Assembly: GCA_002898995.1 (NCBI GenBank)
Contig: BEIM01000133.1
Location: 1 to 8,398, forward strand
Reading direction: 5' to 3'
Length of the DNA: 8,398 nucleotides
DNA from: a bacterium HR36
GTDB lineage: Bacteria; Planctomycetota; Planctomycetia; Gemmatales; HRBIN36
Shown: positions 1 to 7,060 of the stretch, in pieces
Layout: each line of letters opens with the position of its first letter
Position numbering within the stretch: the first letter of the stretch is position 1
Made by a program: the position numbers and the translations under genes
Notes under the pieces: model-generated
The model's input: only the letters and a program-made list of their open reading frames with translations
Databases searched by the model: none
Told to the model about the DNA's origin: nothing

Positions 1-37
1 CTCCCGTGATGACAATAATGCGCTGCGCATTCGCCAT
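1..37 (-). CDS. 5' end of a leftward gene, possibly Rossmann-fold/SDR-like (partial)
   Basis: An ATG on the minus strand at 37 opens a frame that reads MANAQRIIVITG and runs off the left edge. A purine-rich AGGAAAGGA lies about 6 bases upstream of this ATG, a strong ribosome binding site. The hydrophobic strand followed by Thr-Gly (IIVITG) is how many short-chain dehydrogenases and other nucleotide-binding Rossmann proteins begin, and the divergent neighbour is also an SDR. With only twelve codons visible this family guess is inference; the presence of a gene start here is better supported than its identity. Confidence 0.5.
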   Translation of the reverse strand, partial: MANAQRIIVITG

Positions 38-125
38 AGTCTGTCCTTTCCTGAAAAGCCCGATACGCTGAGATTGCACTAACGGTGTAGCTGAAGCGGT
101 GGAGAAAGCCAAGAGAGGGACTGCT
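38..125. promoter_or_regulatory. Divergent intergenic region with back-to-back start signals
   Basis: These 88 bases separate the leftward partial gene starting at 37 from the rightward SDR gene starting at 126, so promoters for both directions should lie here. The two ribosome binding sites are visible: AGGAAAGGA on the minus strand and AGAGAGGGA on the plus strand just before 126. I could not find a convincing -35/-10 pair in either direction; TTGCAC at 74-79 resembles a -35 box but has no good -10 partner at the right distance. Confidence 0.35.
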
Positions 126-881
126 GTGAATCAGGCCAAGAGTTTTTTTGACCTACAAGGACAAATTGCCCTGGTGACTGGCGGAGGCCAAGGAATCGGC
201 GAGGCGATTTGCCGGAGGCTGGCAGCGGCCGGTGCGCGAGTAGCAGTCTTCGATCTTAACACGGCTCGGGGTCAAGGGGTGGCGGAAGCCATTGGCGGGT
301 TGGCTATTACCGGGGACGTGACCAACGAATCTGACATCGCCCGCGCCAGGCACCTGGTGGAATCTACTTGGGGGCCGATTAGCGTGCTGGTCAACAATGC
401 TGGTGTTACGGGTCGCGCTGCAAAATCCTGGGAACTGGAGCGAGCAGATTGGGAGCGTGTTTTTGCCGTGAACGTGATTGGACCGGCGCTATGGGCGAAA
501 GCGGTGGTGCCGGGAATGCTCGAGCGCCACTACGGTCGTATCGTGAATATCGCCTCGATCGCGGGCAAAGAAGGCAATCCGACGTTGGGGCCGTATTCTG
601 CCAGCAAGGCGGCATTGATAGCCTGGACGAAATCGCTGGCCAAGGAATTGGTACAGCAAGGGGACATCACTGTTAACGCGGTGTCACCGGCAGTGATTGA
701 TACCCCCATTCTCGCGGGTTTGCCGCAAGCTACCATTGACTACATGGTGTCGCGAATTCCGATGGGACGAGTTGGCCGACCAGAAGAAGTAGCGGCTGTC
801 GTCCACTTTCTGTGCAGCCGCGAAGCCAGCTTCGTTACTGGCCAGTGCTATGACGTCAGCGGCGGCCGGGCTACCTACTAA
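126..881 (+). CDS. Short-chain dehydrogenase/reductase (SDR), classical type
   Basis: A 251-residue NAD(P)-dependent oxidoreductase of the classical SDR family, probably cytosolic. Visible motifs, numbered from the chosen start, are the dinucleotide-binding TGGGQGIG at about 18-25, an Asp ending the second strand (VAVFDLN, about residue 43) that usually favours NAD over NADP, NNAG at about 90-93, and the catalytic Asn116, Ser144, Tyr157 and Lys161 (YSASK). The C-terminus ends SGGRATY, a form shared by FabG-like and sugar-acid dehydrogenase SDRs. I chose GTG at 126 because AGAGAGGGA lies a few bases upstream; an in-frame GTG at 99 would add nine residues but has only a weak site. The family fit is clear, but the substrate (3-oxoacyl-ACP, a sugar acid, or another alcohol/ketone) cannot be decided. 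The gene is followed after 23 bases by the squalene-cyclase-like gene, so the two are probably co-transcribed. Confidence 0.93.
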   Translation: MNQAKSFFDLQGQIALVTGGGQGIGEAICRRLAAAGARVAVFDLNTARGQGVAEAIGGLAITGDVTNESDIARARHLVESTWGPISVLVNNAGVTGRAAKSWELERADWERVFAVNVIGPALWAKAVVPGMLERHYGRIVNIASIAGKEGNPTLGPYSASKAALIAWTKSLAKELVQQGDITVNAVSPAVIDTPILAGLPQATIDYMVSRIPMGRVGRPEEVAAVVHFLCSREASFVTGQCYDVSGGRATY

Positions 882-904
882 GTGGAAGCAGTTTTTGCCT
901 GGCA

Positions 905-1945
905 ATGAAAAAAGGAGTGAGTTTTCTGCTGCAACGACAATCTCGAGATGGTGGGTGGCGTTCTGAACACTGCGCGAGTTTTGCCAACGGCACAGCGCTA
1001 ACGCCCCTAGTCTTGCTCGCTTTGCAACAAGCCTTGGGACGAGGTGAGGCGTCGCCAGAGCTACACGATGCCATTCGCCGAGGGCTGCAGTTCCTCGCAG
1101 GCTTCCGCACTGCGGAGGGCGGGATCGCCGAGCCCGAGGACGGCTTTGATTATCCCGTGTACACAGCGTCGCTGACCCTGAGGGTGCTATGCCATGAGAG
1201 TGCTCAGCCCTGGGCCAGCTGGCGCGCAGCTTGGGCCAATTATTTGCTGGAACGCCAGCTTACCGAGAAGCTGGGCTGGAATCTCTCCGACAAACCATAC
1301 GGTGGCTGGGGTTATTGCCGCGTTGTTCCTCGCAAGCCTGCCCCGGGACAGTTCGCCCCTCCGTTAGTGGAATCGAATCTCTCCGCCACAGTATTTGCTC
1401 TTGATGCCCTAGCCGCTGCCGACGCGTTGGAAGAGGCAGTCAAGCGTAAGGCGGCCGTTTTCATCCGCCGGTGTCAAAATGAAGATGGGGGATTCCATTT
1501 CATTTACGACGATCCCGTGCGGAACAAGGCTGGAGTAGCCAACTGGGAACCGCTCCGGTTTCACTCCTATGGCAGTGCAACAGCCGACGGCCTCCGGGCC
1601 CTGATGCTTTGTCAGTTAGCTGAAGACAAGGCACGCATAAGGAGCGCTGCTGATTGGCTGGCGCGCCATTTCGCAGTCCACACACATCCAGGCCGTTACC
1701 TCGCCACTCAAGAACCGCAGCGCAATGCCGTCTATTACTACTATCTTGCTTCGCTTGCCCCTTGTGCCGTATGCCCGGAGCTTTCTCGCGAATGGGATAG
1801 TTGGCGGATAGAGATTGCCCAAGCACTCGCAGGTGCACAGCAATCGGATGGGCATTGGTCGAATCCGCTTTCGCTAGTGCGCGAGGATGATCCAGTGATT
1901 GCCACCGCCTTCGCGGTGTTAGTGCTGACCCATTGCTTGAGATAG
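905..1945 (+). CDS. Prenyltransferase/squalene-cyclase-repeat (alpha/alpha toroid) protein
   Basis: A 346-residue protein built of the helical repeats of squalene-hopene cyclases and prenyltransferase beta subunits. QW-like repeat signatures recur: QRQSRDGGW (about 10-18), YGGWGY (132-137), QNEDGGF (191-197) and QQSDGHW (312-318), each next to an Ala/Leu-rich helix. Full squalene-hopene cyclases are roughly 630-680 residues and carry the acid motif DxDD; this protein is about half that size and I see no DxDD, so a class II cyclase reaction is not supported. There is no signal peptide or membrane segment. ATG at 905 has no good ribosome binding site; GGAAG at 884-888 is about 16 bases away, so translation may be coupled to the SDR gene that ends at 881. 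The frame stays open upstream into the SDR gene, so the start is not certain, though the first repeat begins almost at once. The biochemical role is unknown. Confidence 0.85.
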   Translation: MKKGVSFLLQRQSRDGGWRSEHCASFANGTALTPLVLLALQQALGRGEASPELHDAIRRGLQFLAGFRTAEGGIAEPEDGFDYPVYTASLTLRVLCHESAQPWASWRAAWANYLLERQLTEKLGWNLSDKPYGGWGYCRVVPRKPAPGQFAPPLVESNLSATVFALDALAAADALEEAVKRKAAVFIRRCQNEDGGFHFIYDDPVRNKAGVANWEPLRFHSYGSATADGLRALMLCQLAEDKARIRSAADWLARHFAVHTHPGRYLATQEPQRNAVYYYYLASLAPCAVCPELSREWDSWRIEIAQALAGAQQSDGHWSNPLSLVREDDPVIATAFAVLVLTHCLR

Positions 1946-1946
1946 C

Positions 1947-1972
1947 GAGCTCGGTCAGCGATGCTGATGCTC
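1947..1972. other. Small imperfect hairpin between convergent genes
   Basis: TCAGC (1955-1959) and GCTGA (1963-1967) form a perfect 5-bp stem with a GAT loop, and GAGC (1947-1950) can pair with GCTC (1969-1972) beyond an uneven internal loop. It sits at the junction of two converging genes and covers the metE stop codon. It could slow polymerase from either side, but neither strand has a T-run after it, so it is not a typical intrinsic terminator. Confidence 0.25.
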
Positions 1973-4246
1973 CTGGCGTAATTGGGAAGCGGCTTGGACG
2001 AGATGGCGCAGGGCAGGGAGGACTTCTTCCCAGCGTCGCGTCTTCAGGCCACAATCAGGATTGACCCAGATGCGTTCGGGTGGGATGATGCGCGCGACGC
2101 GCCGCAGGATAGCCACGATACTCTCCACGGAAGGGACAGCAGGCGAGTGCACATCGTACACGCCTGGCCCGATTTGCCGTGGGTAACTGTGCCGTTCAAA
2201 GGCCTCAATCACCTCGCCTTTGCTGCGTGTCGCCTCGATAGTGATGACGTCGGCGTCGAGCTGTTCGATGTACGGCAGGATCTCGTTGAACTCGGAGTAA
2301 CACATGTGAGTGTGGATTTGCGTGTGCGGCTGGGCGCGGGAAGCCAGGCGGAAAGCCTTCACTGCCCAATCGAAGTACTCGGGCCAGCGATGGCGGCGCA
2401 GCGGAGCCATTTCGCGGAAGGCAGGCTCGTCAATCTGAATGACGGCAATCCCAGCAGCTTCGAGATCGCGAACTTCGTCCTGCAAAGCCAAAGCGATTTG
2501 CCAGGCGACTTCGCGGAGTGGCACATCCTCCCGCACGAAACTCCAGGCTAAAATCGTTACCGGCCCGGTCAGCATTCCCTTCATCGGTCGGGAAGTAAGT
2601 GACTGGGCGAAGGTGATTTCCTGAACAGTCATCGGCCGCGTCCTGACAACATCGCCGTAAATGATCGGGGGACGGTAAACTCGCGTACCATAGGAAAGCA
2701 CCCAGCCCTGCTGGGTCAAGGCGATGCCGTCGAGTTTCTCCGCGAAAAATTCCACCATGTCGCTGCGTTCAAACTCGCCATGCACCAGCACATCCAAACC
2801 GATTTCTTCCTGTACCTGGACAACGTGGCGGATTTGTTCGCGGATGAATTGGTCGTATTCAGGCGCGGAGATGCGGCCGTTTTTGAAAGCGTTGCGCATT
2901 CGCCGCACTTCTTCGGTCTGCGGGAAGCTGCCGATGGTGGTGGTGGGAAAAAGCGGCAAACGGAGGCGCTGGCGTTGGAGGCGATCGCGCTGGGCATAAT
3001 CGGTGGGGCGGCGGAAATCCTCACCCTTTAGGCTGGCCAAGCGCTGCCGGACTGTTTCCTGCCGCCAGGATGCTGGTGGGGGCGGATACGCGTTCCATTG
3101 CTGCAACTCGGCGTCTTTTTCGGCGGAAGCGGATGTGTTCGTCACCAAGCGCTGCAGCAAGCGCAACTCGGTCAAGCGCTCGTCAGCAAACGCCAAGCGC
3201 TGCCGCAGCGCCGGCTCCATTTTCTCCTCGCTGGCGACACTAACGGGCAAATGCGACAATGGCGCTGCGTTGCTGATCCAGATTTCTGCCTGCGCGGCAT
3301 GCTGGATTTGTCGCAGGTAATCGGCAGTCCGCTGCAGAGACGTCTTCCAAATATTGCGGCCATTGACGACGCCTAACACCAAGATTTGGTCAGGACGGAG
3401 GGGATGACGCTGCAGTGCACTAACCAGGGCCGATACCGTGCTTTGCTGAACCGTGGCTGCTCCACCACTGTGGATCAAATCCAGACCAAAACCGCGTACC
3501 GGCAATTGCCATAGAGTATCCCAGTCGGCAGGAGTGTCGTAGTAGGTGAATAAAAGAATAGGAGCCGCTTCGGCCAGCTGCTGATACGTTTGGCGAATTA
3601 AGGGCCAATGTTCCTGGGGGACATCGCCAGCCAGGGCCGGTTCATCTACGTGCACCAACGGCGCTCCCGCTTGCTGACAACGCCTCAGCAGTTCCGCATA
3701 GACGGCAGTCAGGCTAGCTAGCAGCTGCGGCAAGGCCTGGGGGCGATAGCCTTTACTGAGCGCTACAAACGTGTATGGCCCGATCAGATACGGCACGCCA
3801 GTCTGATACTGCTGCCAGGCCAGAAGCGGTTTCGCCCAAACCAGGCGGAATTCGGTCTGATCGCTGATCGGCGGCACCAGGTAATGGTAATTGGTGTTGA
3901 ACCATTTGGTCATTTCCCAAGCGTCTGCACCGCGCGCTAAACGGTAATAAGCGGCCAGGTCCAGCGGAGCGTCCCAGGACCGCCCTACGCGTAAACCGTC
4001 GGCCACCGCTTCCGGCACCAATCCGAACATCAGGCCGTGATCCAACATGGCGTCGTAAAATGTCATTTCCCCGATGGGATAGGTATCCACCGCTTGGTGA
4101 TAGATGCGCAAGCGTTCGCGCTCGAGCCGATCCAGACCCTCACGCAGTTGCAATTCAGTGACTTCCTGCTTCCAGTAGCCCTCAATGAGGCGTTTGTATT
4201 CTCGCTGTTTGCCCAGTCGCGGATAGCCATAGGCGTATGTTTTCAT
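1955..4246 (-). CDS. metE: Cobalamin-independent methionine synthase
   Basis: The 763-residue enzyme (5-methyltetrahydropteroyltriglutamate--homocysteine methyltransferase) makes methionine from homocysteine in the cytosol without vitamin B12. It has both family halves: an N-terminal domain starting KTYAYGYPRLGKQREYK, and a catalytic C-terminal domain opening near residue 435 with TTTIGSFPQT. The zinc ligands are all present, His647, Cys649 (HTHMC), Glu671 (TIEATRS) and Cys732 (NPDCG); their spacing of 2, 22 and 61 residues equals that of E. coli MetE (641, 643, 665, 726). HGEFERSDMVEFF and IQIDEPAFRE match other conserved active-site segments. Length is close to the 753 residues of the E. 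coli enzyme. The frame extends 28 codons further up to an ATG at 4330, but I chose ATG at 4246 because it is preceded by GAGGGG at about 9 bases and because family homology begins there. The gene looks intact. It is the third of three leftward genes. Confidence 0.97.
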   Translation of the reverse strand: MKTYAYGYPRLGKQREYKRLIEGYWKQEVTELQLREGLDRLERERLRIYHQAVDTYPIGEMTFYDAMLDHGLMFGLVPEAVADGLRVGRSWDAPLDLAAYYRLARGADAWEMTKWFNTNYHYLVPPISDQTEFRLVWAKPLLAWQQYQTGVPYLIGPYTFVALSKGYRPQALPQLLASLTAVYAELLRRCQQAGAPLVHVDEPALAGDVPQEHWPLIRQTYQQLAEAAPILLFTYYDTPADWDTLWQLPVRGFGLDLIHSGGAATVQQSTVSALVSALQRHPLRPDQILVLGVVNGRNIWKTSLQRTADYLRQIQHAAQAEIWISNAAPLSHLPVSVASEEKMEPALRQRLAFADERLTELRLLQRLVTNTSASAEKDAELQQWNAYPPPPASWRQETVRQRLASLKGEDFRRPTDYAQRDRLQRQRLRLPLFPTTTIGSFPQTEEVRRMRNAFKNGRISAPEYDQFIREQIRHVVQVQEEIGLDVLVHGEFERSDMVEFFAEKLDGIALTQQGWVLSYGTRVYRPPIIYGDVVRTRPMTVQEITFAQSLTSRPMKGMLTGPVTILAWSFVREDVPLREVAWQIALALQDEVRDLEAAGIAVIQIDEPAFREMAPLRRHRWPEYFDWAVKAFRLASRAQPHTQIHTHMCYSEFNEILPYIEQLDADVITIEATRSKGEVIEAFERHSYPRQIGPGVYDVHSPAVPSVESIVAILRRVARIIPPERIWVNPDCGLKTRRWEEVLPALRHLVQAASQLRQEHQHR

Positions 4247-4248
4247 CC

Positions 4249-4258
4249 GGGAATTCCC
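4249..4258. promoter_or_regulatory. 10-bp palindrome between the metE ribosome binding site and start codon
   Basis: GGGAATTCCC is a perfect palindrome lying between the metE Shine-Dalgarno (GAGGGG) and its ATG, overlapping the end of the purine run. A second palindrome, CACGTG at 4261-4266, lies just upstream. Such sites could be an operator or a small translational hairpin, but either could also be chance. No known MetR, SAM-box or T-box signature is visible. Confidence 0.2.
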
Positions 4259-4344
4259 CTCACGTGATAAAAAGAGCGTCCCGAGCGAACCGCGGGGGCA
4301 CTTACCCGCACGCGTCGCGCCAAACTGCATTCAATGTAGCGGAT

Positions 4345-4360
4345 TGGCCGTGAACGGCCA
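4345..4360 (-). other. Perfect 6-bp hairpin downstream of the solute-binding protein gene
   Basis: TGGCCG and CGGCCA form an uninterrupted 6-bp GC-rich stem around a four-base loop, 14 bases past the stop codon of the solute-binding protein gene. No T-run follows on the minus strand, so it may be an RNA-stabilising or pausing hairpin rather than an intrinsic terminator. It could separate expression of metE from the upstream genes. Confidence 0.35.
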
Positions 4361-4373
4361 GACGTACGACGGG

Positions 4374-7037
4374 TCAATTCCACGACCAGTTTTCCACATG
4401 ATGCAGAACCCACAAGGGATGGAATCGGCCAACCTGCAAGCCTTGGCGCACAGCGACAAAGCTGTCCACCTCCCACAGCGGCACAACCCAAGCTTGCTCC
4501 ACCAAGTACCTATGTAGCTGGTGCAAGGTACTCCGCAAGACGCTGGGATCATCGGTGTGCAGGAACTGCTGCCGCAGCTGAGCAATGGTAGGTTCGTCGG
4601 CCAGAGCGAATGGGTCGGGCCAAGCTTGACCTGGCGGTGCAGGGCTGAGCCAACGAAAGGGGGTAACGCCTTCATGAGGATATTCGGCCACCCAGAGCAA
4701 CGCATCGTAAGGCGGGTCGGACTTTTTCCAAGCCTCGAATAGTTCGCGCGGCGAAACTGCATGTACCTGGATTTTCACGCCGTACTCGGCAAGCTGCTCC
4801 GCTAAAGCGTAAGCCACCGCCACACCTGGGCCTGCTTCAGCGACCACCCACAGGACTAGCGGCTTGGGTAATAGCTCTGGCGCAGTCTTGACTTTGCCCG
4901 GCGGTAATGTCAGGCGAAGCCGCTGGAATAATTCGCGCGCCAGCGCTGGACGATACGGCGAACGAGTCACGGGGGAATATTCGGGAGCGTACGCCCAACT
5001 GGCGATCGGCACCGGGCCACCACTGATACGGTAGGTGGTCGGATCGCGACCGCGATAGAATTGGCGTACCAGGCTTTCGCGGTCTATGGCGGCGGAAATA
5101 GCGCGGCGCAATTCGACATTAGCTATGATGGGATGGCGGCGATGGAAAGCGAGCATCGCGACGCGAGGCGTGAACGCCACGCCGCTGGGAGCCGCTTCTT
5201 GCCGCGCCAGGCATACTGTGCGCACATGCGAAAGGTCAGCAAACCGGTCGGCTTCCCAGGCTGTTAGCCCAACGACCATGTGCACCGCCCCGCATTCCAA
5301 ATCTTCGTGGGCCTGCCGCACATCCCGATATCGGCGAAAGCGGATTTCCCGCAAGACGGGACCGTCAGGAACATGGGAACGGACCCACCCTGGCCGCACG
5401 CGAAATACCCATTCGGTTTCTGAAGATTGCACGAGCATGTAAGGCCCCGTGCCGTTCAGGGGGGATTGAGCGGAGTGTGGTCGAGCATTTGCTGCAGGCC
5501 CACCTTCTGAACTGGGCGCAATCAGCAAGGGAGCGTGCAACAGCTGTAGCCCATCTCGCGCTAACAAGCTTCTTTCCAAACGTAACCAGCCGGCACCTTC
5601 TTCCCAATGCCACTCGGCCAAACGCTTGTCCCAGCGTGGGTCATAGTACGACTGAGTCGGTTGCCCGGCGTATTCCAGACTGAAGCGGATATCTTGAACC
5701 CGCAGCGGTCGCCCTGCCGCACCGTTTGTGCCCTGGACAGGCATCGCAGGCAGGAACAGCATCCATCCTCCCCGGTCGCGAAAGGGTACAAGACCCGGGC
5801 TGCTCCAATAGCCGCTCCACGTGAGCGGGGGCTGGCGCGGTTCGAGCAGCCACTCATAAAGCAAGGCTACGGCCATCTGCTCTGGCAAACTCAGGGCATC
5901 TCCCGGCCAAGTGGATCGCGGCAATTCGGGAACCCCCACAATCAAGAACGGGTATTGCCGCAATATCTGTCGCTGGAATAGTTGCACACGTTCCCACTGA
6001 GGCAAAAGCCGCGCGGCTTCTGCACCCGCCAACCAAGCCGATACCATGTCCTGTGCTTCTTGGAATTTCTGCGCCTGTTTGAGGTGAAAATCGGCCCGCT
6101 CTTGCAAGACACGCTGGAATCGCTCGATGTTTGGGCTGGTAGTGCCGGGCAACCGGTGCCGCAGGCGGTCGAGGGCACGGCGAACGGCGGCAAAATCCCC
6201 GCGGGCAATGGCGCGGTCCGCGGTGGTTTCCACCAGCTGCCGAAACTGGCTCACCATTTCTGCGTCGCCAGGATACAACGCCAGTAGGCGATCCGCCCAT
6301 TGCCTTGCCTCCTCCCACCGTTCCTCCTGCTGCAGAGCGCTGAGCCGCTGCAAGCGAATTTGCCTTTCCTGCTTCTGCAGTTGGGCATCGAGTTCTTCCC
6401 AGCCTTCTTTTCGCCAACCCTGTCGCACTGCTTCCCGATGAAACGCCCGCACTTGTCCCAGAACCAAGTCGCCCAGTTCCAGCACTTGCGAGGCAGGCAA
6501 GGGAGGCTGGAGTTTGCCTGCTTCTCGTGCCAGCTGCACCACCTCCTGCACCGCGAAGGTTTCAAAATATTCGGCGCGGGCCACTTCCTCCCGCAGCAGG
6601 CTTCGCTGACTTTCCATCTGGCCCGTGGCATCTACCACTTGCACTTTCAACTGCGGCGATTTCTCCATCTCCAGGGGTCGTGGTAACGGGGCGATGCGCA
6701 ATACTTTACCATCCCGCAGTATCAGTCGGTCGTGCGGATGGCCCAAACGCCGCAACAACTCGCGCATCGCCGGATGCGATATTCGCTCCGCTTCCAGCAA
6801 CAATTCGCCCAACGGCGGCACTGCTCGCCTGGCCAAAGTCTCGAGCGGTGGCAACAGCGGCAAATCTGTGCGTACCTTCGGGGGTTTCGGCTCCTCTTTT
6901 TCGTCAATCGGGGTCTGCGCAGACCCGCACATGACTATGACCAACAGTGCCAGGAGAGCAATAAACTTGCCCACTGGCCGAGCGGTTAGCGTCGCTTCGC
7001 CGCCTTTCTTGAGCCGATCTCGTAGACGCCATGGCAT
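4374..7037 (-). CDS. Exported family 5 (peptide/nickel-type) solute-binding protein with helical N-terminal extension
   Basis: An 887-residue protein. Its C-terminal part (about 370-887) resembles DppA/OppA-type binding proteins of ABC importers. The family signature NGTGPYML is at about 528-535, and a typical segment ending LRRAISAAIDRESLV is at about 643-657. Residues about 22-40 form a hydrophobic export signal (FIALLALLVIVMC) after a basic N-terminus. Cys37 is preceded by IVM, a poor lipobox, while GSA/Q just after fits signal peptidase I. A Pro-rich linker follows. Residues about 140-365 are charged and helical, and part (near 234-261, EERWEEARQWADRLLALYP) looks TPR-like. Ordinary family members are about 500-600 residues. 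No permease or ATPase gene is adjacent. I chose ATG at 7037 because GGAAGG lies 8 bases upstream; ATG at 7064 overlaps the acpS stop as ATGA but has no ribosome binding site, and 7112 is also open. The ligand cannot be read. Confidence 0.85.
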   Translation of the reverse strand: MPWRLRDRLKKGGEATLTARPVGKFIALLALLVIVMCGSAQTPIDEKEEPKPPKVRTDLPLLPPLETLARRAVPPLGELLLEAERISHPAMRELLRRLGHPHDRLILRDGKVLRIAPLPRPLEMEKSPQLKVQVVDATGQMESQRSLLREEVARAEYFETFAVQEVVQLAREAGKLQPPLPASQVLELGDLVLGQVRAFHREAVRQGWRKEGWEELDAQLQKQERQIRLQRLSALQQEERWEEARQWADRLLALYPGDAEMVSQFRQLVETTADRAIARGDFAAVRRALDRLRHRLPGTTSPNIERFQRVLQERADFHLKQAQKFQEAQDMVSAWLAGAEAARLLPQWERVQLFQRQILRQYPFLIVGVPELPRSTWPGDALSLPEQMAVALLYEWLLEPRQPPLTWSGYWSSPGLVPFRDRGGWMLFLPAMPVQGTNGAAGRPLRVQDIRFSLEYAGQPTQSYYDPRWDKRLAEWHWEEGAGWLRLERSLLARDGLQLLHAPLLIAPSSEGGPAANARPHSAQSPLNGTGPYMLVQSSETEWVFRVRPGWVRSHVPDGPVLREIRFRRYRDVRQAHEDLECGAVHMVVGLTAWEADRFADLSHVRTVCLARQEAAPSGVAFTPRVAMLAFHRRHPIIANVELRRAISAAIDRESLVRQFYRGRDPTTYRISGGPVPIASWAYAPEYSPVTRSPYRPALARELFQRLRLTLPPGKVKTAPELLPKPLVLWVVAEAGPGVAVAYALAEQLAEYGVKIQVHAVSPRELFEAWKKSDPPYDALLWVAEYPHEGVTPFRWLSPAPPGQAWPDPFALADEPTIAQLRQQFLHTDDPSVLRSTLHQLHRYLVEQAWVVPLWEVDSFVAVRQGLQVGRFHPLWVLHHVENWSWN

Positions 7038-7060
7038 CGGTGGCACCTTCCAGCTTTGCA

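Larger units (their letters stand above)
4247..4373 (-). promoter_or_regulatory. metE leader / intergenic region
   Basis: These 127 bases lie between the stop of the solute-binding protein gene and metE. They hold two inverted repeats: a 6-bp stem at 4345-4360, and GCGGG/CCCGC at 4292-4296 and 4305-4309 with an 8-base loop. On the minus strand a run of five T (4269-4273) follows the second one only after about 18 bases, so it is not a standard terminator. I found no convincing -35/-10 pair. The region is too short for a cobalamin riboswitch, and I could not recognise an S-box or T-box. Confidence 0.3.

Noticed and set aside
880..889. Ten-base match AAGTGGAAGC shared with about 7654-7663
   Set aside because: Dozens of 10-base matches are expected by chance in a window of this size, and the two contexts share no gene type or longer similarity.
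905..1945. Calling the toroid protein a squalene-hopene cyclase
   Set aside because: It is about half the normal length and has no visible DxDD acid motif, so only the repeat fold is supported.
1500..2054. Minus-strand open frame of 184 codons across the end of the squalene-cyclase-like gene and the metE 3' end
   Set aside because: It overlaps two well-supported genes almost completely, its translation is rich in Arg, Ser and Pro with no recognisable domain, and it has the look of an antisense shadow.
3713..3724. Tandem GCTAGC-type repeat inside metE
   Set aside because: It is only about ten bases long, lies within a conserved coding region and is explained by codon choice.
4247..4373. Possible riboswitch (SAM, T-box or cobalamin) upstream of metE
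   Set aside because: The leader is short and I could not fit the conserved cores or pairing pattern of any of these classes; only two small simple hairpins are present.
5854..6417. Minus-strand open frame of 187 codons inside the solute-binding protein gene
   Set aside because: It lies wholly within the better-supported frame on the same strand and its composition (Arg/Gly/Ala-rich, no motif) is that of an out-of-frame read.
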